Of a DNA stretch of 64,000 bases, positions 32,564-40,358 are shown piece after piece (position 1 is the first letter of the stretch; every line of letters begins with the position of its first letter). The notes under the pieces were generated by a model. That model made no database searches, was not told the origin of the DNA, and was given only the letters and a program-made list of their open reading frames with translations. The stretch lies in NCBI RefSeq assembly GCF_030811455.1, contig NZ_JAUSQU010000001.1, positions 5,766,001 through 5,830,000 of the forward strand, given 5' to 3'. Both the position numbers and the translations under genes were made by a program. The stretch comes from Streptosporangium lutulentum (GTDB lineage Bacteria; Actinomycetota; Actinomycetes; Streptosporangiales; Streptosporangiaceae).

Positions 32564-35500
32564 GAACTCTCCTCCTTGTCCACCGGGTTACCGGTGGCGT
32601 CTTCACCTACTTCAGCACGGCCCCGCCGTACACCTTGCTGGAAACTCGACAGGCGACTCCGCACCCGGTCCGCCGAGATCGGCGGCATCGGGGTGGCCGG
32701 CACGCTGGCCGCGACTCCGGGCACCAGGTTGGCCCGGGGAGTGCGCTTGGGCAGACCGGCCGCGGTGACCCCGCCGAGGGCGGGCTCACTCGCCGCCTGC
32801 GCCGCCTGCCATCCTGCGTCGGCCGGCGTCTGCCAGCTTCCGGTCTCTCGCATGGAAGCCGTCTCCCCGGCGGCTCCACGGAGCGGTTCACGAATCGGCT
32901 CATGGATCGGCTCATGAATCGGCTCCGCCACCGGCCCGCCGACCGACGGACGACCGCCTCCCCGGATCGTCTCGGAGAAGAGCGGCTCACCCGTCATAGG
33001 GGTGGAGCCCAGCGGACCGGCGAGCGGTGTCGCGGCTCGCCGCGCGGGGTCCTCGTCCACGGCCTCGTGCTCACCCGGATCGTCCGCCCGGCGGAACCAG
33101 GCCGACTCGATCGAGGCGAAAATGGGCAGGAACTCCTCCGGCTCGTCTTCGACCTGGGGGAATCCCACCGCGGGTATCGACGAGGTCTCCGCTTCGTCGT
33201 AAGAGACCTGTTCCCAGGAGGGGAACCCCGAGGGAGGGGTGGCCCCGTTACCGTTCGTCTCCTGAGCATGGTGCCTGGGGAGGACGAACTCGCCGGTCAC
33301 CGGGGCGCCGAGCGAGGGCGCCGGGACCTGCCGGCCGGAGACCTGGGAGTCGTCGGACATCGATGCGAAGCCGTACGAGGGTGCCTGCGGGGTGGAGTCC
33401 CGGCCGAAGGAGTCCCGTGCGGCGGGGGTCTCGCCGAAGGACGGCTCCCCGTACGACGAGGCGCGCGGAGCGGGGGCCTCACCGAAGGGTGCCCGCTGAG
33501 CGGGAGCCTCGTAGGCCGGCTCCCCGTACGGCGACTCCCCGTACGACGAGGCCCGCGGAGCGGAGGGCTCGCCGAAGAGGGTTCGCGGAGCGGAAACCTC
33601 GCTGGAGGTCTGGCCGAAGGACGACTCCCCGTACGACGGGCCCTGCGGAACGGAGGCCTGACCGAAGGAGGCCTGACCGAAGGAGGCCTGCCCGTAGGAG
33701 TTCTGACCGTAGGAGTTCTGACCGTAGGAGTTCTGCTGGACGGTCGGACCGGCGCCCCACGACGGGGGCTGGGCCGGCTGGACCATCTCGACCATGAGCT
33801 CCGGCGGGAGGAGGACCATGGCGACGAGGCCGCCGATCTCCTGCGGGCGGAGCTGGACGCGGATGCCGTGACGCAGTGCCAGGCGGCCGACCACGAACAG
33901 GCCCATCCGCCGCGACACCGAGACGTCCACGACGGGCGGGTCGGCCAGGCGCCGGTTGGTCTCGACCAGCTCCTCCTCGGTCATGCCGATGCCGACGTCG
34001 CTGACCGCGAGCAGCGCGCCGCCCCCCTCGATCATGCTGCTGGAGACCACGACCTGGCTGGCTCGCGGGGAGAACTGGATGGCGTTCTCCACCAGCTCGG
34101 CGACCAGGTGGACGATGTCGTTGGCGGTGCTGCCCGCGACCGAGATCGCACGGTGCACCTTGATCTGGACGCGCTCGTAGTCCTCGACCTCCGACAGCGA
34201 GGCGCGCACGACGTCGACGAGTTTGGCCGGCTGGCTACGCCTGCGGGTCGGCTCGTGGCCGGCGAGGACCAGGAGGTTCTCGGAGTTGCGGCGCATGCGG
34301 GTGGCGAGGTGGTCGAGCTTGAACAGGTCCGACAGGCGGCCGCCGTCCTCCTCGCCCTTCTCCAGACCGTCGATCAGCGAGATCTGCCGCTCGACCAGGG
34401 TCTGCGTGCGGCGCGACAGGTTGACGAACATCGCGCTGATGTTGGAGCGGAGCTCGGACTCCTCGGCGGCCAGCCGGATGGCCTGCCGGTGGACCTCGTC
34501 GAAGGCCTTGGCGACCTCTCCGATCTCGTCTTTGGTGTCGACGGAGATGGGGGCGATGTCAGGCGTCTGGCTCTCTCCGGAGACCCGGAGCCTGCGCACG
34601 ACCTCGGGAAGCCTGAATCCGGCCACGTCCAGGGCCTCGACGCGCAGGCGTCGCAGCGGCTGGACCATCGAGCGGGCGATGAGGACGGTCAGGCCGAGGA
34701 CCAGGAGCAGCAGGAGCAGGATCAGCCCGGCGGTGATGATCGCATTGCGCTGCTCGGTGTCCTCCAGCATGCGGGCCCGGGTGACCACGTCACCGGCGAC
34801 CTCGGTCTCGACCTTCTTGATCCGGTCGATGGCCGTGCCGTTGTCCGAGAACCACTGCTTGACGGCGTTGAAATCGGAGAGCAACCGGCCGGTGTGCTGC
34901 GGATTGCTCGCGAGCACGATCGCCCTGGCCTTGGTCAGCTCGGCGCGGGTCACCTTCTCGTCCTGCATGGCGTCGACGAGGAGCTGGCCGTTGTCCGTGC
35001 TCGCCTCGACGCTGAAGTCCGCCTTGTACTGCTCCATGCGCGAACGGGAGGCGATGAACTTCTCGATCTCCTGCGCGTTGAGCGAATCGGGGGCGTAGTA
35101 GCCGGCCAGCAGGCTGGCTCGCTGCTGGGAGATCTCCTCTTTGGCGTAGGCCAGCGCGCTGAGCGCACGGGTGTTGCCGATGATCTCCGGGTCGTCGCTG
35201 ACCAGGGTGAGCTCCTCGTGGAGCTGCAGCAACGGCGCGATCATCAAATTGTACCGTTCCAGCTGTGCCGTTCCGGTGACACCGCGCAGCTCAGGCAGCC
35301 CTGCGAGCTGGTAGACCACGTCCTTCGCAGCCTTGACCACCCGGGGGCCGTAGGAGTCGTCGATCCCCTGCAACTGGAGCCGGACCCGTCCGACCATCGT
35401 GTCGACGATCTTCTTCTGCGCATCGGCGCTGTCCTTCAGCCCCTTGTTCGAGCTCTGGAACGAGGACCAGGCGACGCGGTCGCGTTCCAGCCCGAGCGCC

Positions 35501-35745
35501 TGGGCCAGATCGCGCAGCCCTCCCGAGTACTCCGCGGCGGCCGCGGTCCGCTGATATCCGGCCACGCTGTCGATGGAGGAGACGACACGGGTGGCGGCGA
35601 GCACCACGCCCACCACGGTCGGTACCAGGATCAGCGCGGTAAGGCGCGAGCGAACGCGCCAGTTTCTCAGGCCGAACCGAGCGACAGGCCGCTTGCCACG
35701 ATCGCGTGCCGGAACACCCCCGCCATCGGTTGTCGCAGTCGTCAC
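32560..35745 (-). CDS. cvnA: Conservon IV NIT-type sensor kinase-like protein (CvnA)
   Basis: 1061-residue sensor with the same layout: RNWRVRSRLTALILVPTVVG (TM1), extracellular helical region with DSYGPRVVKAAKDVVYQL, TM2 (IITAGLILLLLLLVLGLTVLIA), HAMP, FKLDHLATRMRRNSENLLVL, N-box VAELVENAIQFSPR and G-box DVGIG. The tail is rich in SYGQ/SFGQ pentads and APRASSYGE repeats, and ends with FLPIFASIESAWF, GLPKRTPRANLVPG and VRSRLSSFQQGVRRGRAEV. It starts with GTG. Its upstream region lacks the GAGCACA motif of the other three. glnD ends 140 bp upstream on the same strand with no strong terminator, so some read-through from glnD is possible. Confidence 0.92.
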   Translation of the reverse strand: MTTATTDGGGVPARDRGKRPVARFGLRNWRVRSRLTALILVPTVVGVVLAATRVVSSIDSVAGYQRTAAAAEYSGGLRDLAQALGLERDRVAWSSFQSSNKGLKDSADAQKKIVDTMVGRVRLQLQGIDDSYGPRVVKAAKDVVYQLAGLPELRGVTGTAQLERYNLMIAPLLQLHEELTLVSDDPEIIGNTRALSALAYAKEEISQQRASLLAGYYAPDSLNAQEIEKFIASRSRMEQYKADFSVEASTDNGQLLVDAMQDEKVTRAELTKARAIVLASNPQHTGRLLSDFNAVKQWFSDNGTAIDRIKKVETEVAGDVVTRARMLEDTEQRNAIITAGLILLLLLLVLGLTVLIARSMVQPLRRLRVEALDVAGFRLPEVVRRLRVSGESQTPDIAPISVDTKDEIGEVAKAFDEVHRQAIRLAAEESELRSNISAMFVNLSRRTQTLVERQISLIDGLEKGEEDGGRLSDLFKLDHLATRMRRNSENLLVLAGHEPTRRRSQPAKLVDVVRASLSEVEDYERVQIKVHRAISVAGSTANDIVHLVAELVENAIQFSPRASQVVVSSSMIEGGGALLAVSDVGIGMTEEELVETNRRLADPPVVDVSVSRRMGLFVVGRLALRHGIRVQLRPQEIGGLVAMVLLPPELMVEMVQPAQPPSWGAGPTVQQNSYGQNSYGQNSYGQASFGQASFGQASVPQGPSYGESSFGQTSSEVSAPRTLFGEPSAPRASSYGESPYGEPAYEAPAQRAPFGEAPAPRASSYGEPSFGETPAARDSFGRDSTPQAPSYGFASMSDDSQVSGRQVPAPSLGAPVTGEFVLPRHHAQETNGNGATPPSGFPSWEQVSYDEAETSSIPAVGFPQVEDEPEEFLPIFASIESAWFRRADDPGEHEAVDEDPARRAATPLAGPLGSTPMTGEPLFSETIRGGGRPSVGGPVAEPIHEPIHEPIREPLRGAAGETASMRETGSWQTPADAGWQAAQAASEPALGGVTAAGLPKRTPRANLVPGVAASVPATPMPPISADRVRSRLSSFQQGVRRGRAEVGEDATGNPVDKEESS
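33300..33735. repeat. Coding tandem repeats in the cvnA-IV tail
   Basis: 15-bp units encoding NSYGQ/ASFGQ (about 33660-33735) and longer units encoding PRASSYGE and related PYGE/SFGE elements (about 33420-33600). They form a disordered, Tyr-rich linker. Confidence 0.75.
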
Positions 35746-35885
35746 CGCTCTCGCTACCCCCCACCATCACGACACAAGTGGAATTCATCAGACCACAAGG
35801 TCACGGAAAAGGTTTGGCAAAGCCGACATATCGGGCTTAATCGTTACGAAGGAGACGGATGAGACGGATGAGCGGTTGACGACGG

Positions 35886-38165
35886 TTACCGCAGGGCGGC
35901 CAGCACCTGGTCGCGTACCTGCGCCCGCTGGACCTCGTCGGTCAGGGGGCGGCCGGCCCTGTCAACCACGTAGAAGACGTCAACCGCCTCTGCGCCGAGA
36001 GTCTCCACACATGCCGCTCTCACGTCAAGGCCACATTCACCAAATGCTCTACCGATTCGCCACAGAAGTCCTGGGCGATCATGCGCGCGCACCTCGATGA
36101 CGGTCGCCGTATTGGACGCGTCGTCCACGAGCGTGACCCGGGGCGGCGCCACGGGCACCCGGGTCGGACGCAACGATCTGGTCCTCCTGGCCAGACGCTG
36201 CTCGATGTCGAGCCGACCGGCCAGGACCAGCCGCAGATCGGCCTCCAGCGTCGCGGGGTCGGGCGGCGAGCCGTACTCGGGAATGACCGAGAACTCGATC
36301 ACGGCGGTCGATCCCGCCGAGGCCGCCGAGGCGGCGCGGACCACCATCCGGTGCGCGGCGAGCACTCCGGCGGCACGCCAGAGCAGCCCGGCCCGGTCGG
36401 GCGCGACCACGGTGACCGCTCCCCCGTTGATCCGTACGGCCCCGCCCCCGTGACGGGCCAGGGACGCCTGCTCCACCGAGAGTGAGGGCGCGGGCGGAAG
36501 AGGCGTGCCGGAGAGCACCGAACGGACCCGTCGCACGAGATCCGCGACCAGCGAGGCCTTCCAGGAGTTCCAGGCGGCGGGCCCTGTGGCGTGGCCGTCG
36601 GCCACGGCGAGGGCGGCCAGCAGTTCGAGCACCTCGCGCGAGCCCACGGCCTCGGCCACCCGGGAGATCGTCACCGGGTCGTCCAGGTCGCGCCGGGTGG
36701 CGGTCTCGGGAAGCAGCAGATGATGCCGGACCACGGTCTCCACGATGTCCACGTCCGCGGGGGGCAGGCCCATCCGGGTGCCGATGTCCCGCGCGACGAC
36801 GGCACCCATGGTGGAGTGGTCGCCGGGATATCCCTTGCCGATGTCGTGCAGGAGCGCGGAGATGAGCAGCAGGTCGGGCCGGGACACCTCACGGGTGAAC
36901 GAGGCGGCCCCGGCCGCCGCCTCGATCAGGTGCCGGTCCACGGTGTAGCGGTGCACCGGGTTGCGCTGCGGGCGGTGCCGCACCCGCTCCCAGTCGGGCA
37001 GCAGCCGGACCAGCACCCCCGCCTGGTCGAGCTCCTCCCAGACCGGAACGGCCGCGCGCCCGGCGCCGAGCAGGGCGACCAGCGCGTCTCGCGCCTCGTC
37101 CGGCCAGGGCACGGGGAGCGGCGGCGACTGCGCGGCCAGCGTGGTGACGGTGGCCGGCGCGAGCGGCAGCCCCGCCTCCGCCGCCGCGGCGGCGGCGCGC
37201 AGGATGAGCACCGGGTCCTTGCGCGGGTTGACCCCGCGGGCGAGCACCACCTCACCGCCGTGCTCGACGACGCCGTCGGCGAGCGGGCGGCGCCCCCTCG
37301 GTGCGGGGCCTGTCAGCAGCCGGTCCACGGTGCGCCAGGTGGCGTCGAAGGCGTGGCCGATCGTCCGGGCGGCCTCGGCCAGCCTGCGCATCAGCGCCTC
37401 GGCGTCGAGCAGTCCGAGGTTCCCGGCGACCGCGTCCTGTTCCTGGAGCACCAGCCGGTCCGCGCCGCGGGCGGTCACCAGGTGCAGGCCGTGCCGGATG
37501 TCGAGCAGGAGCTCGTAGGCCTCGCGGACCCGTGGGCCCGGGGCCGAGGCGACCCAGGCCGCCGCCACCGCCTGCATCGCCTGCACGTCGCGGATCCCGC
37601 CGCGCGCGTCCTTGAGGTCGGGTTCGAGCAGGAACGCCAGTTCACCGCTCGCCTCGGCCCGTTTGTCCGTGGCGTCGCGCAGCTCGCCCAGACGGCGCCT
37701 GGAGTCGGCCCGCCACTCGGCGAGCACGATCTCGCGCGCCGACCGCGTCAGCTCGGGGTCCCCCGCCACGTGCCGGGCCTGGATCAGCCCGAGTACCGCC
37801 TTGAGATCCTCCCTGGCGACCTTGGCCGCCTCGTCGACGGTCCGGACCGAGTGGTCGAGACCGACGCCGGAGTCCCAGATCGGGTACCAGATGCGATCGG
37901 CGATGCGCGCCACGTCATCGCGCCCGTTGTGCAGCAGGACCAGGTCCAGGTCGCTGCCCGGGGCGAGTTCGGACCGCCCCAGGCTTCCAACCGCGACGAG
38001 CGCGACCCCGCTGAGGGCGCCGCGCTCATCGACGTTTCTCGTCGTTTCCCCGTTGTGCCCGTACGGCGTGCCGCAGGCGGTGCGGAGCAGGTCCGTCAGC
38101 CAGCGGTCGATGTCCGCGGCCCGCTCCTTGCGAGCCGCGGCGTACGAGCGAGTGTCGCCTCTCAC
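35886..38165 (-). CDS. glnD: [Protein-PII] nucleotidyltransferase GlnD
   Basis: Bifunctional PII-modifying enzyme (759 aa). In actinomycetes GlnD adenylylates GlnK at Tyr51 under nitrogen limitation. It shows the nucleotidyltransferase motif GSLGRSELAPGSDLDL (60-75), an HD-domain ALLHDIGKGYPGDHS (437-451) for the removing activity, and two C-terminal ACT domains (APDRAGLLWRAAGVLA and AHDRPGLLWRIGRAFGECG), the likely glutamine sensors. It starts with GTG 3 bp after the glnK stop, so the two are co-transcribed. The usual Streptomyces order amtB-glnK-glnD is kept, but ffh, which I recall as the next gene there, lies about 34 kb away here. Confidence 0.96.
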   Translation of the reverse strand: MRGDTRSYAAARKERAADIDRWLTDLLRTACGTPYGHNGETTRNVDERGALSGVALVAVGSLGRSELAPGSDLDLVLLHNGRDDVARIADRIWYPIWDSGVGLDHSVRTVDEAAKVAREDLKAVLGLIQARHVAGDPELTRSAREIVLAEWRADSRRRLGELRDATDKRAEASGELAFLLEPDLKDARGGIRDVQAMQAVAAAWVASAPGPRVREAYELLLDIRHGLHLVTARGADRLVLQEQDAVAGNLGLLDAEALMRRLAEAARTIGHAFDATWRTVDRLLTGPAPRGRRPLADGVVEHGGEVVLARGVNPRKDPVLILRAAAAAAEAGLPLAPATVTTLAAQSPPLPVPWPDEARDALVALLGAGRAAVPVWEELDQAGVLVRLLPDWERVRHRPQRNPVHRYTVDRHLIEAAAGAASFTREVSRPDLLLISALLHDIGKGYPGDHSTMGAVVARDIGTRMGLPPADVDIVETVVRHHLLLPETATRRDLDDPVTISRVAEAVGSREVLELLAALAVADGHATGPAAWNSWKASLVADLVRRVRSVLSGTPLPPAPSLSVEQASLARHGGGAVRINGGAVTVVAPDRAGLLWRAAGVLAAHRMVVRAASAASAGSTAVIEFSVIPEYGSPPDPATLEADLRLVLAGRLDIEQRLARRTRSLRPTRVPVAPPRVTLVDDASNTATVIEVRAHDRPGLLWRIGRAFGECGLDVRAACVETLGAEAVDVFYVVDRAGRPLTDEVQRAQVRDQVLAALR

Positions 38166-38168
38166 CGG

Positions 38169-38507
38169 TTAGAGCGCCTCAGGTCCGCGTTCGCCGGTAC
38201 GGACCCGGATCACGGTGTCCACGGGAACGGACCAGACCTTGCCGTCACCGATCTTCCCGGTCTGCGCGGCCTTGACGATGACGTCGATGACGTCCTCGGC
38301 GTCGTCCTCCTCCGCGAGCACCTCGACCCGGACCTTGGGCACCAGGTCCACCTGGTACTCGGCGCCCCGGTAGACCTCGGTGTGCCCGCGCTGGCGGCCG
38401 TACCCACTGGCCTCGCTGACCGTCATGCCCTTGATCCCGAACTGCTCCAGGGCGGCCTTCACGTCATCGAGCTTGAAGGGCTTGATGATCGCGGTGATGA
38501 GTCTCAT
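38169..38507 (-). CDS. glnK: PII signal-transduction protein GlnK
   Basis: 112-residue trimeric nitrogen sensor that binds ATP/ADP and 2-oxoglutarate and plugs AmtB. It has MRLITAIIKPFKLDDVKAAL at the N-terminus, T-loop GRQRGHTEVYRGAEYQVDLVPK with the modifiable Tyr51, and the C-terminal GKIGDGKVWSVPVDTVIRVRTGE nucleotide site. The ATG has GGAAGGAT a few bases upstream. The 274 bp separating it from amtB are almost entirely an IS200/IS605-type remnant, which may affect co-transcription with amtB. Confidence 0.97.
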   Translation of the reverse strand: MRLITAIIKPFKLDDVKAALEQFGIKGMTVSEASGYGRQRGHTEVYRGAEYQVDLVPKVRVEVLAEEDDAEDVIDVIVKAAQTGKIGDGKVWSVPVDTVIRVRTGERGPEAL

Positions 38508-38537
38508 CTAGATCCTTCCAGCGTGGAAATCCCGGGC

Positions 38538-38785
38538 TTTCCTCTTGGGAGGAAACACGGAGCGGTACCGCGTGATTCGGTAGTGTGTTCGGCGGTGGTG
38601 ACAACCAAGCCACCGCACGTGTGATCAGTGGTGTCCTCGCCGCCGGGCTGGTGGAGAGGTGAAACGCCTGTGGAGGCGATGTAAGACCCAAGCGGTACAA
38701 GCCGGGCGGGCGGTTGCCGGTGAAGCAGGAAACCCGATCCGTGAGGGTCGGAATCCCTCGGCTTCAGCCGTGGGAAGGATGTCAA
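38538..38785 (+). mobile_element. Non-autonomous IS200/IS605-type remnant between glnK and amtB
   Basis: At the left is a 7-bp hairpin TTTCCTC-TTGG-GAGGAAA (38538-38555). The right part carries the stem-loop-rich end familiar from actinomycete TnpB-carrying IS605 elements, finishing GAAGGATGTCAA at 38774-38785. No transposase or tnpB frame is present, so this is a deletion derivative or MITE-like copy. The right end abuts the amtB stop codon, which lies inside the GATGTCAA end. The left boundary is inferred. The family assignment rests on recognition of the end sequence, not on a database comparison. Confidence 0.7.
38640..38785 (+). ncRNA. Omega-RNA-like (TnpB guide RNA scaffold) sequence without tnpB
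   Basis: The segment folds into at least three hairpins: CGCCT-GTGG-AGGCG (38665-38678), CCGATCC-GTGA-GGGTCGG (38734-38751, one G-U pair), and CCC-T-CGGCT-TC-AGCCG-T-GGG (38755-38774). These precede the GAAGGATGTCAA terminus. This matches the layout of right-end guide RNAs of TnpB elements, in which the bases after the terminus form the guide. Here the bases after 38785 are the antisense of the amtB 3' end. Transcription is not shown. Confidence 0.6.
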
Positions 38786-40095
38786 GCGTCCACCTTCTTA
38801 GACGCCGGGGCGGGAGCCGGACCGTTGACGGCGGCCACGCCCGAGGAGTGGATGGTGCCGAGGTCGTAACCGGTCTCGGCGTGGGAGGTGATGTCGACAC
38901 CGGTGATCTCTTCTTCGGCTCCGATCCGGAAGCCCATCACCTTGTCAATGATCTTGGCGATGATCCAGGTGAGGATGAAGGAGTAGGCGCCGACCGCGAC
39001 CGGGCCGAGGACCTGCAGGCCCAGCTGGGTCAGGCCACCGCCGTAGAACAGGCCGGTGCCCTGCTGCTCGAGGAAGGGGTAGGCGGCGAGGAACCCGAGG
39101 GAGACCGCGCCGATCACACCGCCGACCAGGTGCACGCCGACCACGTCGAGCGAGTCGTCGTAGCCGAGCTTGTACTTCAGGCCCACCGCGTAGGCACAGA
39201 TCGCACCGGCCAGCAGGCCGATGACCATCGCCGCCCAGGGGTCGACGAAACCACAGGCGGGGGTGATGGCGACCAGGCCGGCGACGGCGCCGGAGGCGAC
39301 GCCGAGGCTGGTGGCGTGGCCGTCGCGCAGCTTCTCGACCACGAGCCAGGCACCGGCCGCGACCGCGGTGGCGATCTGGGTGTTCATGAACGCGAGGCCG
39401 GCGGTCCCGTCCACGGCGAGCTCGGAGCCGGCGTTGAAGCCGAACCAGCCGAACCACAGCAGGCCGGCGCCGAGCAGCACCAGGGTCAGGTTGTGCGGCC
39501 GCATCGGCTCCTTGCGCCACCCGGCGCGCTTGCCGAGGACGAGCGCGAGGGCGAGGGCCGCGGCTCCCGCGTTGATGTGGACCACGGTGCCACCGGCGAA
39601 GTCCTCGATGCCGAGATTGAACAACCAGCCGTTGCCCCAGACCCAGTGGGCGACGGGGAAGTAGACGATGGTCACCCAGACGGCGCTGAAGAGCACCCAG
39701 GCGCCGAACTTCGCCCGGTCGGCGATGGCGCCGCTGATCAGGGCGACGGTGATGATCGCGAAGGTCAGCTGGAAGGCCGAGAAGACCAGGCTCGGCATTC
39801 CGGTGCCGTCGGCCTTGGTGGCCGTGTCGACCAGGCTCTGCAGCCCGAGGGCGTCGAAGCCGCCGACGAACCGGTTGACGAGCTCGTTGCCGTTGTCGGT
39901 GAAGGTCAGAGAGTGCCCGTAAAGGACCCAGGCGATGGTTACGGTGATGATGCTGACGAACGACATCATCATCATGTTCAGGACACTCTTGGCCCTGGTC
40001 ATGCCCCCATAGAAGAACGCAAGGCCGGGAGTCATCAGCAGCACCAGCGCGGTGGCTGTGAGCATCCAGGCAGTGGTGCCGCTATCGATCTTCAT
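38782..40095 (-). CDS. amtB: Ammonium transporter AmtB
   Basis: 437-residue Amt/Rh channel with about eleven helices, trimeric in the membrane. It begins MKIDSGTTAWMLTATALVLL and continues GLAFFYGGMTRAKSVLNMMMMS. Pore histidines lie in VVHINAGAAALALALVLGKR and GVHLVGGVIGAVSLG, and the family segment LLWFGWFGFNAGSELAVDG is present. The C-terminal tail is extended and Pro/Ala-rich (GPAPAPASKKVDA). Its stop codon is embedded in the end of the IS605-type remnant, so the last residues may have been altered by the insertion. GGGAGGG lies 9 bases before the ATG. Confidence 0.97.
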   Translation of the reverse strand: MKIDSGTTAWMLTATALVLLMTPGLAFFYGGMTRAKSVLNMMMMSFVSIITVTIAWVLYGHSLTFTDNGNELVNRFVGGFDALGLQSLVDTATKADGTGMPSLVFSAFQLTFAIITVALISGAIADRAKFGAWVLFSAVWVTIVYFPVAHWVWGNGWLFNLGIEDFAGGTVVHINAGAAALALALVLGKRAGWRKEPMRPHNLTLVLLGAGLLWFGWFGFNAGSELAVDGTAGLAFMNTQIATAVAAGAWLVVEKLRDGHATSLGVASGAVAGLVAITPACGFVDPWAAMVIGLLAGAICAYAVGLKYKLGYDDSLDVVGVHLVGGVIGAVSLGFLAAYPFLEQQGTGLFYGGGLTQLGLQVLGPVAVGAYSFILTWIIAKIIDKVMGFRIGAEEEITGVDITSHAETGYDLGTIHSSGVAAVNGPAPAPASKKVDA

Positions 40096-40212
40096 TCGAC
40101 GCGACCCTCCCTTACAAATGGCGTGTGGCCGATTTCACAGTCGCAGTGATCGCTTCCTGGGCTCCGTCGACCGGCCGCGCACTGACGTTGCGCAAAAGAG
40201 TGTTCTTCTGCC

Positions 40213-40260
40213 GTTTCAAGGCGTAACCCTGCGTGTTTCGCATCTGTGAATCTCGGTCAC
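40213..40260. promoter_or_regulatory. Degenerate GlnR-box-like sequence upstream of amtB
   Basis: On the amtB strand the order is GTGAC, then GAAAC, GTTAC and GAAAC elements (plus-strand GTTTC 40213, GTAAC 40223, GTTTC 40235, GTCAC 40256). Spacings are close to, but not exactly, the 11-bp period of GlnR boxes. It lies 118-165 bp upstream of the ATG. Nitrogen control by GlnR is expected from family knowledge; this exact site is tentative. Confidence 0.4.
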
Positions 40261-40322
40261 ACGGTGTTTCGACGATGTTTCGGCCTGGCCTGGCTCTGAC
40301 TCGGTGATGACCGCAACTAGAC

Positions 40323-40341
40323 TTAGGTATGCCTTACCTAA
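40323..40341. promoter_or_regulatory. IdeR/DmdR1 iron box
   Basis: TTAGGTATGCCTTACCTAA is a 19-bp near-palindrome very close to the DmdR1/IdeR consensus (TTAGGTTAGGCTMACCTAA). It is centred 27 bp upstream of the binding-protein start, where a bound Fe(II)-repressor would block transcription. Confidence 0.88.
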
Positions 40342-40358
40342 AATTCTGAGGGGATTCC

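Noticed and set aside
32635..35862. 1075-aa rightward open frame opposite cvnA-IV
   Set aside because: Antisense shadow of the sensor gene, with composition that mirrors codon bias rather than a protein family.
38659..38781. Short frame ending REGRNPSASAVGRM near the amtB 3' end
   Set aside because: It lies in the structured end of the IS605-type remnant. Similar peptide tails appear at the ends of tnpB genes by read-through of the element end; no tnpB body precedes it.
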